DNA from: Vreelandella massiliensis
GTDB lineage: Bacteria; Pseudomonadota; Gammaproteobacteria; Pseudomonadales; Halomonadaceae
Length of the DNA: 64,000 nt
Assembly: GCF_900155385.1 (NCBI RefSeq)
Contig: NZ_LT699744.1
Coordinates: forward strand, 453,562 to 517,561
Direction of reading: 5' to 3'
Part shown: piece after piece, positions 32,234-41,480 of the stretch
Layout: each line of letters opens with the position of its first letter
Numbering within the stretch: position 1 is the stretch's first letter
The notes under the pieces: generated by a model
Databases searched by the model: none
What the model was told of the DNA's origin: nothing
Seen by the model: the letters and a program-made list of their open reading frames with translations, nothing else
Program-made: the position numbers and the translations under genes

Positions 32234-34417
32234 ATGACTGAGCCGAGCCACAGCAACGAATTAGACCTGCTGGTCACCTGTCCTAAAGGGATCGAGGGCC
32301 TACTGGCCGAGGAGCTGGCACGCCTTGGCGCCACGCCGGGTAAAACCACGGTGGCAGGGGTTTACGCCCGTGCCAGCCACGCGGCAGCGTACCGCTTATG
32401 CCTCTGGTCGCGTTTAGCCAATCGCGTGATCGCGGTCATTGCCCGCGAGCCAATGGTGGATACGGCCGAGCAGCTGCGTAGGGCGTCAACCCGAGTGCCT
32501 TGGGCGCGACATATTGCCCCAGGCAAGACCATCGCCGTCGATTTTCATGGCCGCAGCGAGCACATTCGTCACACTCGTTTCGGCGCGCAGACGGTCAAGG
32601 ACGGTATCGTCGATGGGCTAGCGCTTGCCGGTCATCCGCGTCCCAATGTGGATACGCAAACCCCCGATGTGCGCCTGTACGCGCACCTGCATCGGGAGAA
32701 CCTGACGCTGGGTATCGATCTTTCGGGTGAGAGTCTGCACCGGCGCGGTTATCGCCGCGATGTCGGGCATGCGCCACTGAAAGAGAACCTGGCGGCGGCG
32801 CTGTTGATGCGCGCCGGCTGGCCCGAGCGCGCTAAGGCGGGCGAGCCTTTGCTCGATCCGCTCTGCGGGGCGGGGACGCTGTTGATTGAAGCGGCGTTGA
32901 TCGCCGCCGATCAAGCACCGAACCTACACCGCAAGCGCTTTGGCTTCCACGGCTGGGCGCTTTTTGAGCCCGCGGTATGGCAGGAGCTCACCCGAGAAGC
33001 CCAGGCGCGCGCGAGCATCGGGCGTAAACGCTGCAAAAACCCACTATTCGGCTTTGACCAAAGCCCCGCGGCGCTCGCCGCGGCCAAGGCCAACGCCATG
33101 CGTGCCGGCGTTCCGGCGCTAATCACGTTAAGTGGCCAGAGTTTGGCGACGCTTGAAAGACCCGATGCGCTCACCGCCGAGCGCGGGCTCCTCATCACCA
33201 ACCCGCCCTACGGCGAGCGCCTTGGCGAGTTGCCGGAGCTAGTGCAGCTCTACGCCACCTTGGGGGAGAAGGCCAAGGCGCTGTTCCCCGGGTGGACGCT
33301 GGCGCTTTTCACCGCCAACCCGGATTTAGGGCATCGCCTGGGCCTGCGCGCGCACAAGCAGTACGCGCTGAAAAACGGCCCCTTGGACGCTAAGCTACTG
33401 TTGATGCACATTGCCGATGCGTCGCAGCCAGCGTCCGATGAAGGAGAGAAGCGAAAGACGCCGCGTGTGTCTGAAAACGCGGTGATGTTTGCCAATCGCC
33501 TAAAAAAGAACCAAAAACGGCTAAAAAAGTGGCTCAAGCAGAGCGGAGAAACCTGCTATCGGCTCTACGACGCCGATATGCCCGAGTTTGCCCTGGCGAT
33601 TGATGTCTACGGGGATCGTGTTCATGTCCAAGAGTACGCACCGCCGCGCTCGGTGAACGCCGCCCAGGCGCAAAAGCGTCTCTTCGATGCCCTGGAAGTA
33701 CTGCCCGAGGTACTCGATGTGGACTCAAGCCAACTCTACGTTAAGCGCCGCGAGCGGCAAACCGGTAGCGCGCAGTACCAAAAACGCGCCGCCAGCGGTG
33801 AGCGCTTTGAAGTGCAAGAGGGGCCGGCGCGACTGTGGGTGAATTTGCGCGATTACCTGGATACCGGGCTCTTTCTCGATCATCGCCCGGTGCGCCGGAT
33901 GCTTGGCGAGATGGCCCAAGGAAAGCGCTTTTTAAACCTTTTCTGCTACACGGCGACGGCCACGGTACATGCCGCGCTGGGTGGGGCGAGCGATAGTGTC
34001 AGCGTCGATATGTCCAACACTTACCTCAAGTGGGCACAGGATAACTTTGCGCTCAACGGGCTCGACCCCTCGCGCCACCGCGTCATGCGCGACGACTGCT
34101 TTCACTGGCTGGAAACGGCGGGCACGACTTTTGATCTGATCTTTATGGATCCGCCGACGTTCTCCAATTCGAAGAAAATGCGCGACACGCTGGACATTCA
34201 GCGCGACCATCCAGCCCTGGTGGATCTTGCGATGGCGCGATTGGCGCCGGGGGGCACGCTGGTGTTCTCCAATAACCAGCGCCGCTTTGTTCTCGATGAC
34301 GCCCTGTTTGAGCGCTATGAAGTCGAAGATATTTCCGCGCGCACCTTCGATCCTGATTTTCAGCGCCGCACCAATCTCCACCATGTCTTCCTGCTGCGCC
34401 ATAAGGAGGGGCAATGA
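32234..34417 (+). CDS. rlmL: bifunctional 23S rRNA methyltransferase RlmKL (m2G2445 / m7G2069)
   Basis: 727 residues. THUMP domain at about 45-155; first methyltransferase (m2G2445) with PLLDPLCGAGTLLIEA (about 205-220) and LITNPPYGER; second (m7G2069) with RFLNLFCYTATATVHA (about 560-575) and DLIFMDPPTFSNSKKM. The fused form is the E. coli type. The next gene overlaps its stop by four bases, indicating translational coupling. Confidence 0.95.
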   Translation: MTEPSHSNELDLLVTCPKGIEGLLAEELARLGATPGKTTVAGVYARASHAAAYRLCLWSRLANRVIAVIAREPMVDTAEQLRRASTRVPWARHIAPGKTIAVDFHGRSEHIRHTRFGAQTVKDGIVDGLALAGHPRPNVDTQTPDVRLYAHLHRENLTLGIDLSGESLHRRGYRRDVGHAPLKENLAAALLMRAGWPERAKAGEPLLDPLCGAGTLLIEAALIAADQAPNLHRKRFGFHGWALFEPAVWQELTREAQARASIGRKRCKNPLFGFDQSPAALAAAKANAMRAGVPALITLSGQSLATLERPDALTAERGLLITNPPYGERLGELPELVQLYATLGEKAKALFPGWTLALFTANPDLGHRLGLRAHKQYALKNGPLDAKLLLMHIADASQPASDEGEKRKTPRVSENAVMFANRLKKNQKRLKKWLKQSGETCYRLYDADMPEFALAIDVYGDRVHVQEYAPPRSVNAAQAQKRLFDALEVLPEVLDVDSSQLYVKRRERQTGSAQYQKRAASGERFEVQEGPARLWVNLRDYLDTGLFLDHRPVRRMLGEMAQGKRFLNLFCYTATATVHAALGGASDSVSVDMSNTYLKWAQDNFALNGLDPSRHRVMRDDCFHWLETAGTTFDLIFMDPPTFSNSKKMRDTLDIQRDHPALVDLAMARLAPGGTLVFSNNQRRFVLDDALFERYEVEDISARTFDPDFQRRTNLHHVFLLRHKEGQ

Positions 34418-34752
34418 TTCAGCTTTCGCTTTATACCACCTTGGGATGCCATCTCTGCGCGCAGTTGGAAGCGCTGGTGCACACGCTCGCCAATGACGAG
34501 GTAGCGCTGCGGCATATCGAAATCAGCGAGGATGACGCGCTGATGGCGCGCTACGGCGTGCGGATTCCCGTTTTGGCGGATGCTGAAGGTCAAGAGCTGG
34601 ATCGCGGCCTGGACCCTGTTCGCCTAGGCGAGTGGCTTAGAGCGCGCGGCTGGCTGGATGAGGCGGCGCTCGCCGCGCTTTTGGCACCGCCCGAAGCTCC
34701 CAAACCCGCGAAACCCGCCTTCGAGCGCAACGGTCGCCGTTATCTGGGCTGA
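34414..34752 (+). CDS. glutaredoxin family protein (DUF836-like)
   Basis: 112 residues with a thioredoxin-fold start, LSLYTTLGCHLCAQLEAL, whose CxxC pair is Cys12/Cys15, and a cis-Pro loop in YGVRIPVLAD. This matches the small DUF836 glutaredoxin-like family often placed beside rlmL. The C-terminus (from about residue 88) is an Ala/Pro-rich extension. Substrate unknown. Confidence 0.85.
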   Translation: MIQLSLYTTLGCHLCAQLEALVHTLANDEVALRHIEISEDDALMARYGVRIPVLADAEGQELDRGLDPVRLGEWLRARGWLDEAALAALLAPPEAPKPAKPAFERNGRRYLG

Positions 34753-34757
34753 GCGCG

Positions 34758-35039
34758 TCACACCACATCGAGCAGCGAGAGCTGGCGCATGGCTTCCTGG
34801 CCTTCTGGGGTATCGTCGTTAACGTCGAGGACTTTGCGAAAGCCACGCGAGCGTTGGATGGTCGCTTCGTCATCGAGCCACATCTGGGCTTGTTCGCGGG
34901 TGTCCGCCAGCTGGTGCTTTAAGCCGCCAAACTGCGTGCCGATTTGCCCCCAGGCACGGCTGAAAATCCAGTCGCCGAACATATCCTGATGGATATGCAC
35001 CAACACGTAGTCATGGTCGGTTTCCCAACGTACGATCAC
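34758..35039 (-). CDS. WGR-domain small protein
   Basis: 93 residues. HQDMFGDWIFSRAWGQIGTQ carries the W-G-R/Q core of the WGR domain, a fold named in bacterial MolR and in PARP proteins and thought to bind nucleic acid. Here the third residue is Gln instead of Arg. It is convergent with the glutaredoxin-like gene (5 bases apart). Function unknown. Confidence 0.7.
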   Translation of the reverse strand: MIVRWETDHDYVLVHIHQDMFGDWIFSRAWGQIGTQFGGLKHQLADTREQAQMWLDDEATIQRSRGFRKVLDVNDDTPEGQEAMRQLSLLDVV

Positions 35040-35124
35040 TGCGTTACCCCGCTATTGCCAACACGCTAAGACGCCGCCCGTGATGGCGGCGGGCCCTATT
35101 CTAAATCGCCAGAGCCAAAACGCC

Positions 35125-36270
35125 ATGAAACTTGTCGTCGATGCTAACATTCCCGCCGCTGAGCACTGCTTCGGTGCTTTCGGTGAGGTCATGACCTGTC
35201 CCGGACGCGAGGTCGGTGCCGCGCATCTGCGCGACGCCGATGCGTTAATCATCCGCTCGGTCACGCCGGTGAGCGCCGCGCTTTTAGCCGATAGCCCGGT
35301 GCGCTTTGTGGGCACTTGCACCATCGGCACCGACCACGTTGATACGCACTATCTTGCCGAGCATGGCATTGCTTTTGCCAGCGCACCGGGGTGCAACGCC
35401 GACGCCGTGGTGGACTATGTGCTCGCGAGCCTGTTAACGCTCGGTGAGCGTGGCGGTTGGACGCTTTTGAATCGCCGCGTGGGGATTGTGGGCGTGGGCA
35501 ATGTAGGGGGGCGTTTGCAGACGCGGCTGCAAGCGCTGGGGGTCGAGGTGTGGGCCTGCGACCCGCCGCGCGCCGAGCGCGAAGGCGAGGCGGGCTTTGC
35601 CTCGCTTGACACGCTCATCGAGCGCTGCGATGTGCTCTGCTTGCACACACCGTTGGTGAGTACTGGCAAGCACGCGACGCGGCACTTGCTCGATGCCCAG
35701 CGCATCAGCGCGCTTGCCCCTGGCACGCTGGTGCTTAACGCCGGGCGCGGTGACTGTATCGATGGGCTGGCACTGCGCCGCCGTTTAACGGGGCAAAATG
35801 ACATCACGGCGGTGCTGGATGTGTGGGAAAGCGAGCCCGCGATTGACGCCGCCCTCCACGACCTGGCCGCGCTGGCTACCCCGCACATCGCCGGCTATAG
35901 CCTCGATGGCAAACTGCGCGGCAGCCTGATGATTCACCAGGCGTTGGCGGCTCACCTTGGGCAAACGAGCGAGCTTACGCTGGAGGCGATTTGCCCACCG
36001 CCGGCGCTCGCCTCGCTCACCCTGCAGCAGGCGTTGCCGGAGGAGGAGGCGCTGCGGTTGTGCACGCGTGCGGTGTACGAGGTCCGGCGCGACCATGAAA
36101 GCCTAACCCGCGAGGCGCATGCCTTGGGCGTGGCCCACGGTTTTGATCGCTGTCGTGCGCAGTACCCCCTCAGACGCGAGTTTTCGACCCTTTGTGTGCA
36201 TTTGAAAGGGGAAGCGCAGCCGCTGGCACCCGTGTTAAGGGCGGCGGGGTTTGATGTGGTGGCAGGTTAA
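35125..36270 (+). CDS. pdxB: erythronate-4-phosphate dehydrogenase
   Basis: Second step of the DXP-dependent pyridoxal phosphate pathway. 381 residues from MKLVVDANIPAAEHCFGAFG, with the NAD-binding VGIVGVGNVGGRLQTRL (about residues 115-131), TCTIGTDHVD, and the PdxB-specific C-terminal domain. The ATG at 35125 is preferred over the open frame from 35080 because homology begins there. PLP made with this pathway serves enzymes such as AlaA, encoded nearby. Confidence 0.95.
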   Translation: MKLVVDANIPAAEHCFGAFGEVMTCPGREVGAAHLRDADALIIRSVTPVSAALLADSPVRFVGTCTIGTDHVDTHYLAEHGIAFASAPGCNADAVVDYVLASLLTLGERGGWTLLNRRVGIVGVGNVGGRLQTRLQALGVEVWACDPPRAEREGEAGFASLDTLIERCDVLCLHTPLVSTGKHATRHLLDAQRISALAPGTLVLNAGRGDCIDGLALRRRLTGQNDITAVLDVWESEPAIDAALHDLAALATPHIAGYSLDGKLRGSLMIHQALAAHLGQTSELTLEAICPPPALASLTLQQALPEEEALRLCTRAVYEVRRDHESLTREAHALGVAHGFDRCRAQYPLRREFSTLCVHLKGEAQPLAPVLRAAGFDVVAG

Positions 36271-36281
36271 AACCGCTCGTC

Positions 36282-36325
36282 CTGAGCCTGTCGAAGGACA
36301 AGGGCAGGCGCTTCGACAAGCTCAG
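36282..36325. repeat. REP-like palindromic repeat, short copy
   Basis: CTGAGCCTGTCGAAG (36282-36296) and its diverged inverse CTTCGACAAGCTCAG (36311-36325). Shares the arm sequence of the copies at 30.4 and 39.8 kb but lacks the outer segment. Confidence 0.75.
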
Positions 36326-36370
36326 CGCGAACGAAAGAGGCGAGCTTGCCGTGGGCGAAAGGTGAGATGT

Positions 36371-36399
36371 AAACAAAACGCCCGCCGGGTGGCGGGCGT
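36371..36399 (-). terminator. htpX terminator
   Basis: ACGCCCGCC-GGGT-GGCGGGCGT (36378-36399); on the minus strand it is followed by TTTTGTTT, 18 bases past the htpX stop. Confidence 0.88.
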
Positions 36400-36416
36400 G
36401 TGAAGCGTGGGGTTGT

Positions 36417-37322
36417 TTACTGACGGTAAGCGGCTTCTTTCAGCGCGCGGATCCGGTCATCCAGCGGCGGGTGGCTGGCAAACAAACGCTCCATCAGCGA
36501 GCGGGTCTGACCTTTGGTGATGGCCATGGCGCGCAGCGTATCGGGCATTTGATCAGGCATCTCGGTTTCGGCTTTTAAGCGGGCCAGGGCGTTGACCATG
36601 GCGCCGGTGCCGGCAAGACGTGCGCCGGCTTCGTCGGCGCGGTATTCGCGAAAGCGCGAGAACCAGGCCACAATTGCCGAGGCGATAATGCCAAAGACGA
36701 TTTCAGCCACCATGACTACGGCGATATAGCCGAAAAAGCCCAAGCCGCCCTCGCCATCCGAACGGCTTTTCAAGAAGTTATCTACCAAGTGTGCCACCAC
36801 GCGGGCGAAGAACATGACAAAGGTGTTCACCACGCCTTGAATCAGCGCCAGCGTCACCATGTCACCGTTGGCGACGTGGCCGATTTCATGGGCCAACACG
36901 GCGCGGACTTCCTCCGGGCGCATGCGGTTCAAAAGCCCCGCCGAAACCGCCACCAGTGCGTCGTCTTTATGCCAGCCGGTGGCAAAGGCGTTGGATTGTT
37001 GGGCGGGGAAAATGCCCACTTCCGGTGTTTTGATGCCTGCCTCGCGAGCAAGCTCCTCGACGGTATCCAGCAGCCACTTTTCGGTCTGGTTAGAGGGCGT
37101 TTCGATAATCACCGTGCCGGTGGCGCGCTTGGCCATCCACTTGGAGATGAACAGCGAAATCATTGACCCCGCCATGCCGAAAACAAAGCAGAAAATCAGC
37201 AGGCTGGTAAAGTTAATCCCCTGGCTGCTGAGGTAGCTGTCCACGCCGAACAGCCGTAGCGTGATACTGGCCACCAACAGCACTGCCAGGTTAGTGGCTA
37301 AAAACAGCACAATTCGCATCAT
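36417..37322 (-). CDS. htpX: membrane metalloprotease HtpX
   Basis: Inner-membrane zinc protease in membrane-protein quality control, working beside FtsH. 301 residues with two N-terminal membrane segments (about 4-25 and 38-60), the zinc motif [10 protein letters not shown] (about 143-152) and two further membrane segments. The third Zn ligand Glu lies in [11 protein letters not shown]. In E. coli htpX is under CpxR and sigma-32 control; nothing of this can be read here. alaA lies upstream on the same strand. Confidence 0.95.
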   Translation of the reverse strand: MMRIVLFLATNLAVLLVASITLRLFGVDSYLSSQGINFTSLLIFCFVFGMAGSMISLFISKWMAKRATGTVIIETPSNQTEKWLLDTVEELAREAGIKTPEVGIFPAQQSNAFATGWHKDDALVAVSAGLLNRMRPEEVRAVLAHEIGHVANGDMVTLALIQGVVNTFVMFFARVVAHLVDNFLKSRSDGEGGLGFFGYIAVVMVAEIVFGIIASAIVAWFSRFREYRADEAGARLAGTGAMVNALARLKAETEMPDQMPDTLRAMAITKGQTRSLMERLFASHPPLDDRIRALKEAAYRQ

Positions 37323-37409
37323 GTGGCGAGATCTCCATAGAGCTCAATAAGGGTAACAAGTCGTAGCGCGAGTAAGACGAAACTTAGATACGTCCACTCG
37401 CGCGGGGTT

Positions 37410-38663
37410 TCAAGAGGACTGCCGATAGCGCGATAAAAAATTGGCAAAACGGTCGAGCGCATCGCCGAGCTGGTCGGCCCAGGGGAGGGTAACGATGCGC
37501 ACATGGTCCGGGTCTGGCCAATTAAAGGCAGTGCCTTGCACCAGCAGGATTTTCTCCTGTAATAGCAAATCCAGCACCATTTTTTGATCGTCCTGGATAT
37601 TAAACACCTTGGGGTCGAGCTTGGGGAACGCATAGAGCGCGCCTTTGGGCTTGACGCAGCTGACGCCGGGGATGGCGTTGAGCTTTTCATAGGTGATATC
37701 ACGCTGCGCCAGCAGGCGACCGCCCGGGAGAATCAAATCGTTGATCGACTGATAGCCCCCGAGGGCGGTTTGGATGGCGTGCTGTGCGGGCACGTTAGCG
37801 CACAGGCGCATCGATGCCAGCATGGTCAGGCCCTGGATGTAGTCGCTTGCGCGCTGCTTGGCGATCGCGCCAGAAATGGTCATCCACCCCGAGCGAAACC
37901 CCGCACAGCGGTAGCTTTTGGACAGCCCGTTCATGGTGATCACTAGCTGATCGTCGTCGGCAAGCGCGCCGGTGGAGGTATGCTCCACGCCGTCGTAGAG
38001 AATCTTGTCGTAGATCTCATCGGAGAACACCACCAGGTTGTGTTCGCGGGCAATCGCCAGCACTTCACGCACCACCTCGGGTGGGTAGACCGCACCGGTG
38101 GGATTGTTGGGGTTGATGATGACGATGGCGCGCGTGTGGCTTGTCACCTTGGCGCGAATGTCGGCCATGTCCGGTGCCCAGTCGGCCTGCTCGTCGCAGA
38201 GATAGTGGACGGCGTGGCCACCCGAAAGATTGGCAGCGGCAGTCCACAGCGGGTAGTCAGGCGCAGGGATCAGCACTTCGTCGCCGTCGTTCAAAAGCGC
38301 CTGCATGGCCATCACGATTAGCTCGGAAACCCCGTTGCCGATATAGATATCCTCGATGCCCACGCCGGGAATCTCTTTGCGTTGGCACTCCTGCATGATC
38401 GCCTTGCGCGCCGAATAAAGCCCTTTGGAGTCACAGTAGCCTTGCGCTGTTGGCAGGTTGCGCATCACGTCTTGCAGAATTTCCTCGGGCGCTTCAAAGC
38501 CAAACGGGGCGGGGTTGCCGATATTGAGCTTTAAAACGCGCTGGCCTTCCTCTTCCAGGCGCTTGGCGTGGTCGAGCACGGGGCCACGAATGTCGTAACA
38601 GACGTTGTCGAGCTTGTGCGATTTTTTAAGCGGCAAGGCGTCGTGAGGCTGTGGGGTGTCCAT
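37410..38663 (-). CDS. alaA: glutamate-pyruvate aminotransferase AlaA
   Basis: PLP aminotransferase making alanine from pyruvate and glutamate. 417 residues with LNIGNPAPFGFEAP near the start, INPNNPTGAVYP for substrate binding and the PLP lysine in MNGLSKSYRCAGFRSGW. The ATG at 38663 gives MDTPQPHDALPLKKSHKLDN; the TTG at 38691-38693 would add ten residues but has weaker signals. Closest known type is E. coli YfbQ/AlaA; htpX-alaA adjacency is common in this group. Confidence 0.93.
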   Translation of the reverse strand: MDTPQPHDALPLKKSHKLDNVCYDIRGPVLDHAKRLEEEGQRVLKLNIGNPAPFGFEAPEEILQDVMRNLPTAQGYCDSKGLYSARKAIMQECQRKEIPGVGIEDIYIGNGVSELIVMAMQALLNDGDEVLIPAPDYPLWTAAANLSGGHAVHYLCDEQADWAPDMADIRAKVTSHTRAIVIINPNNPTGAVYPPEVVREVLAIAREHNLVVFSDEIYDKILYDGVEHTSTGALADDDQLVITMNGLSKSYRCAGFRSGWMTISGAIAKQRASDYIQGLTMLASMRLCANVPAQHAIQTALGGYQSINDLILPGGRLLAQRDITYEKLNAIPGVSCVKPKGALYAFPKLDPKVFNIQDDQKMVLDLLLQEKILLVQGTAFNWPDPDHVRIVTLPWADQLGDALDRFANFLSRYRQSS

Positions 38664-38705
38664 GTTGTCGTTCCCAATAAGTGGTCGATCCAAACGCGGG
38701 TGGCG

Positions 38706-39674
38706 TTAACGCTCAGGCGAGGTATCCGGCGCGTTGGCGTCTTCGGGTGGTGTATCAACGGCAGGCGGGGGAATGTCGCTGGGTGTTTCTAGCGTAATCC
38801 GGCCGAGTTTGCCATCGCGCAGCTCGTGCAGTAGCACTTCCGCCCCGCGGTGCAGGTCCACTTCACCGCCGGGGCGTAACCCGCCGCGCTTGCTGGCAAT
38901 CTCTTTTAAAATGGCGTGGCCGTCAAACCCGGCAAGCGCCAAAAAATCGGGGCGCTCGGGGCCGTCGGCCTCGACGGCCTGAGGTGTTTCGGGCGCCGCG
39001 TAGGCCGGCAGGGCGTTGAGTTTATAACGCCCGGTAAGCGCTTCGGGGTAGCGCTTGGCCAGTTCGGCGCTGGTGATAATGCCGACGTCGATATACTCGA
39101 TGGCGGTATCGCGAATCGCGCCACTGGCGGCAAGACGGTAGGCGCTGGCTTGATCCTCGATCTTGGGCCACAGCACGCCGGGGGTGTCGATCAGCGCCAC
39201 GCGGCCATCGATGCGCACTTTTTGCTGGCGCTTGGTGACGGCGGGCTCGTTACCGGTTTTGGCGATTTTGCGCTTTGCCAGCCCATTGATCAGTGTGGAT
39301 TTGCCCACGTTGGGGATACCCATCACCATCACGCGGACATCGCGGTCAGCGCGTACGTCGCCGGCCAACGCATGGCAAAGTTTGGGGATGCTTTTGAGTT
39401 CGCGGGCGTTGGTGGTGGTGATCGCCAGTGCTCGCATATCGGGCTGGGCGTCAAAAAACGCGACCCACTCTTTAGTGCGCTCGGGGTCGGCCAAATCCGC
39501 GCGGGAGAGAATTTTGAGCACCGGTTTATGGCGCGTGAGCTCGGCCAGCATCGGGTTGGCGCTGGAGTAGGGCAGGCGCGCATCGAGTACTTCGATCACC
39601 ACATCAATTTCGGGCAGCGCGTCCTTGATCTGGCGGCGCGCCTTATTCATATGACCGGGAAACCAGCCGAGCAT
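38706..39674 (-). CDS. ylqF: ribosome biogenesis GTPase YlqF/RbgA family
   Basis: Circularly permuted GTPase: the G4-like SRADLAD precedes G1 GIPNVGKSTLING (about residues 122-134) and G3 DTPGVLWP. N-terminus MLGWFPGHMNKARRQIKDAL is the family hallmark. RbgA acts late in 50S assembly in Bacillus; the proteobacterial role is less studied. The ATG at 39674 has AGGAGAG upstream and gives 322 residues; the frame is open to 39860 but passes a terminator and the REP repeat. Confidence 0.92.
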   Translation of the reverse strand: MLGWFPGHMNKARRQIKDALPEIDVVIEVLDARLPYSSANPMLAELTRHKPVLKILSRADLADPERTKEWVAFFDAQPDMRALAITTTNARELKSIPKLCHALAGDVRADRDVRVMVMGIPNVGKSTLINGLAKRKIAKTGNEPAVTKRQQKVRIDGRVALIDTPGVLWPKIEDQASAYRLAASGAIRDTAIEYIDVGIITSAELAKRYPEALTGRYKLNALPAYAAPETPQAVEADGPERPDFLALAGFDGHAILKEIASKRGGLRPGGEVDLHRGAEVLLHELRDGKLGRITLETPSDIPPPAVDTPPEDANAPDTSPER

Positions 39675-39707
39675 GGGGCTCTCCTGCGCAATGCGTTGTG
39701 CAAACAT

Positions 39708-39743
39708 AAAAAAACGGGCGCCCATTCTAACAGATGGCGCCCG
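39708..39743 (-). terminator. terminator upstream of ylqF (ends msrB transcript)
   Basis: CGGGCGCC (39715-39722) pairs with GGCGCCCG (39736-39743); on the minus strand a run of seven T follows. It separates msrB from ylqF. Confidence 0.85.
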
Positions 39744-39771
39744 CTTTGCCGGATTAACCGATAGCGTTATC

Positions 39772-39916
39772 AGGGCTATCGTAGCTAATGCACAACGTTC
39801 GATAGTCTCTGTTATTTCCGTTCGTCCTGAGCCTGTCGAAGGGCGTGTCAGCGTTGGCACAATGCTCCCCCCTTCGACAGGCTCAGGGTGCTCGGGGGCT
39901 GTGCCATTGCGTCGCT
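39772..39916. repeat. REP-like palindromic repeat, long copy B
   Basis: Arms CCTGAGCCTGTCGAAGG (39826-39842) and CCTTCGACAGGCTCAGG (39871-39887), the shared spacer CGTGTCAGCGTTGGCACAA, and outer sequence GGGCTATCG...CGATAGTCTCTG as in copy A. Confidence 0.85.
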
Positions 39917-39938
39917 TACGGCATTGATCCTGATGGCG

Positions 39939-40337
39939 TTATTCGTCGGCGTGAAACTCAAGCGCTACCGAGTTAATACAGTAGCGTAACCCGGTGGTTT
40001 CTGGCGGTCCATCGGGGAACACATGCCCAAGGTGCGCATCGCAATGCGCGCAGGTCACTTCCGTACGCACCATACCGTGGCTGGTGTCGCTATGCTCCTC
40101 AACGCGGTGGCGGCCTAATGGGCGATCGAAGCTTGGCCAGCCGCACCCCGCATCGAATTTGTGTTCGTTTTCAAACAGCGGGGTATGGCAGCACACGCAG
40201 TGGTAGATGCCCTGGGCATCGCTTACTCGATGGTCGCCGGTAAACGGGGGTTCGGTGCCTTTTTCACGGGTGACGCGGTACTGCTCCGGGGTAAGCTGTT
40301 CGCGCCACTGCTCAGGGGATTTTTCTACTTTGGCCAT
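39939..40337 (-). CDS. msrB: peptide-methionine (R)-S-oxide reductase MsrB
   Basis: Reduces the R form of methionine sulfoxide in proteins. 132 residues from [15 protein letters not shown] (AAGGAG upstream). Zinc is bound by CVCC and CAHC pairs, the catalytic Cys is in [11 protein letters not shown], and AGCGWPSF is conserved. Msr-type enzymes protect against oxidative damage. The frame extending to 40391 adds residues without homology. Confidence 0.96.
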   Translation of the reverse strand: MAKVEKSPEQWREQLTPEQYRVTREKGTEPPFTGDHRVSDAQGIYHCVCCHTPLFENEHKFDAGCGWPSFDRPLGRHRVEEHSDTSHGMVRTEVTCAHCDAHLGHVFPDGPPETTGLRYCINSVALEFHADE

Positions 40338-40523
40338 ATCTCTCTCCTTATCATTACGGCAAGCGCTAAGTGCGCTCGCTGTACCGGGCAAGGTAGTGCC
40401 GCTAGCGTGTGACTGACGTCGATCGGCCTGAGTTTCAAGCGCCAGGTTTTAAGGTTCGTAAGCGGTGTGTGCTACGTATCAGCATGTGTGATCCGATACC
40501 GGGACGCCAGTAAAGATTGAGGC

Positions 40524-40552
40524 TTGACACTTTTTCATCGGCTGATTACTAT
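40524..40552 (+). promoter_or_regulatory. sigma-70 promoter of the tRNA array
   Basis: TTGACA (40524-40529), 17-base spacer, TACTAT (40547-40552), followed by a GC-rich discriminator, as expected of stringently controlled stable-RNA promoters. It lies 28 bases before the first tRNA-Glu. Confidence 0.8.
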
Positions 40553-40580
40553 ACGCGCCACCTCGACGAGGCAACGCAGC

Positions 40581-40656
40581 GTCCCATTCGTCTAGTGGTC
40601 TAGGACACCGCCCTTTCACGGCGGTAACAGGGGTTCGAACCCCCTATGGGACGCCA
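40581..40656 (+). tRNA. tRNA-Glu(UUC), copy 1
   Basis: Cloverleaf with 7-bp acceptor GTCCCAT/ATGGGAC, anticodon TTC in CCTTTCACG, T-loop GGTTCGAACC and encoded CCA. Confidence 0.98.
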
Positions 40657-40780
40657 CTAACACTGTTTGTCATAAACTGTTTTTGATAAGCGGTCGTTTT
40701 GATAAGCGTTAGTGCCAAGAATGAGTGACGATTTTAGTGACTGATTCTTAGCGTGTTGCATTGTTAAGGTTTATCGGAGT

Positions 40781-40855
40781 GCGGGAATAGCTCAGTGGTA
40801 GAGCATCGCCTTGCCAAGGCGAGGGTCGGGAGTTCGAATCTCCTTTCCCGCTCCA
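40781..40855 (+). tRNA. tRNA-Gly(GCC), copy 1
   Basis: Acceptor GCGGGAA/TTCCCGC, anticodon GCC in CTTGCCAAG, T-loop AGTTCGAATCT and encoded CCA. Confidence 0.98.
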
Positions 40856-40860
40856 AGCGT

Positions 40861-40936
40861 GTCCCATTCGTCTAGTGGTCCAGGACACCGCCCTTTCACG
40901 GCGGTAACAGGGGTTCGAACCCCCTATGGGACGCCA
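40861..40936 (+). tRNA. tRNA-Glu(UUC), copy 2
   Basis: As copy 1 apart from GTCCAGG in place of GTCTAGG in the D-arm region; begins five bases after the preceding tRNA-Gly. Confidence 0.98.
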
Positions 40937-40961
40937 ATCCGATAGCGAGACAATCGAATAA

Positions 40962-41036
40962 GCGGGAATAGCTCAGTGGTAGAGCATCGCCTTGCCAAGG
41001 CGAGGGTCGGGAGTTCGAATCTCCTTTCCCGCTCCA
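40962..41036 (+). tRNA. tRNA-Gly(GCC), copy 2
   Basis: Identical to copy 1, anticodon GCC, encoded CCA. Confidence 0.98.
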
Positions 41037-41051
41037 TTTCGGTAGTTATAT

Positions 41052-41127
41052 GTCCCATTCGTCTAGTGGCCTAGGACACCGCCCTTTCACGGCGGTAACA
41101 GGGGTTCGAACCCCCTATGGGACGCCA
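41052..41127 (+). tRNA. tRNA-Glu(UUC), copy 3
   Basis: As copy 1 with GGCCTAGG in the D-arm region; anticodon TTC and encoded CCA. Confidence 0.98.
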
Positions 41128-41148
41128 TCTCGCCTCATCTTTTGCGCT

Positions 41149-41223
41149 GCGGGAATAGCTCAGTGGTAGAGCATCGCCTTGCCAAGGCGAGGGTCGGGAG
41201 TTCGAATCTCCTTTCCCGCTCCA
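41149..41223 (+). tRNA. tRNA-Gly(GCC), copy 3
   Basis: Identical to the other two tRNA-Gly genes; last gene of the array. Confidence 0.98.
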
Positions 41224-41246
41224 AGCGCCTTTCAAGATTTTCCAAG

Positions 41247-41270
41247 CGGCCTTTCCAAATGGCCGTTTTT
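41247..41270 (+). terminator. terminator of the tRNA array
   Basis: CGGCC/GGCCG with a nine-base loop (41247-41265), then TTTTT. Confidence 0.8.
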
Positions 41271-41480
41271 GCGTTTTATCGCGCCTTCCCTCCCAGCACG
41301 CCTATGCTTCGCAAGACCCAGCTGAGCAAAGACCCAGTGTTGGCGGGCAATGCTTTTGCGCGCCTTTGGCAATGGTCACGTTGGCAGCGTGCATCGCGGC
41401 GGCGTGGCCTTGAAAACAGGCGAGCTGCCCTTATATCTAGCCTTCCTATTTTTTTACCCCTCTTTTCTTGCTGACAGGAC

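Noticed and set aside
40581..41223. Regular repeated array resembling CRISPR spacing
   Set aside because: The repeats are full tRNA-Glu and tRNA-Gly genes.
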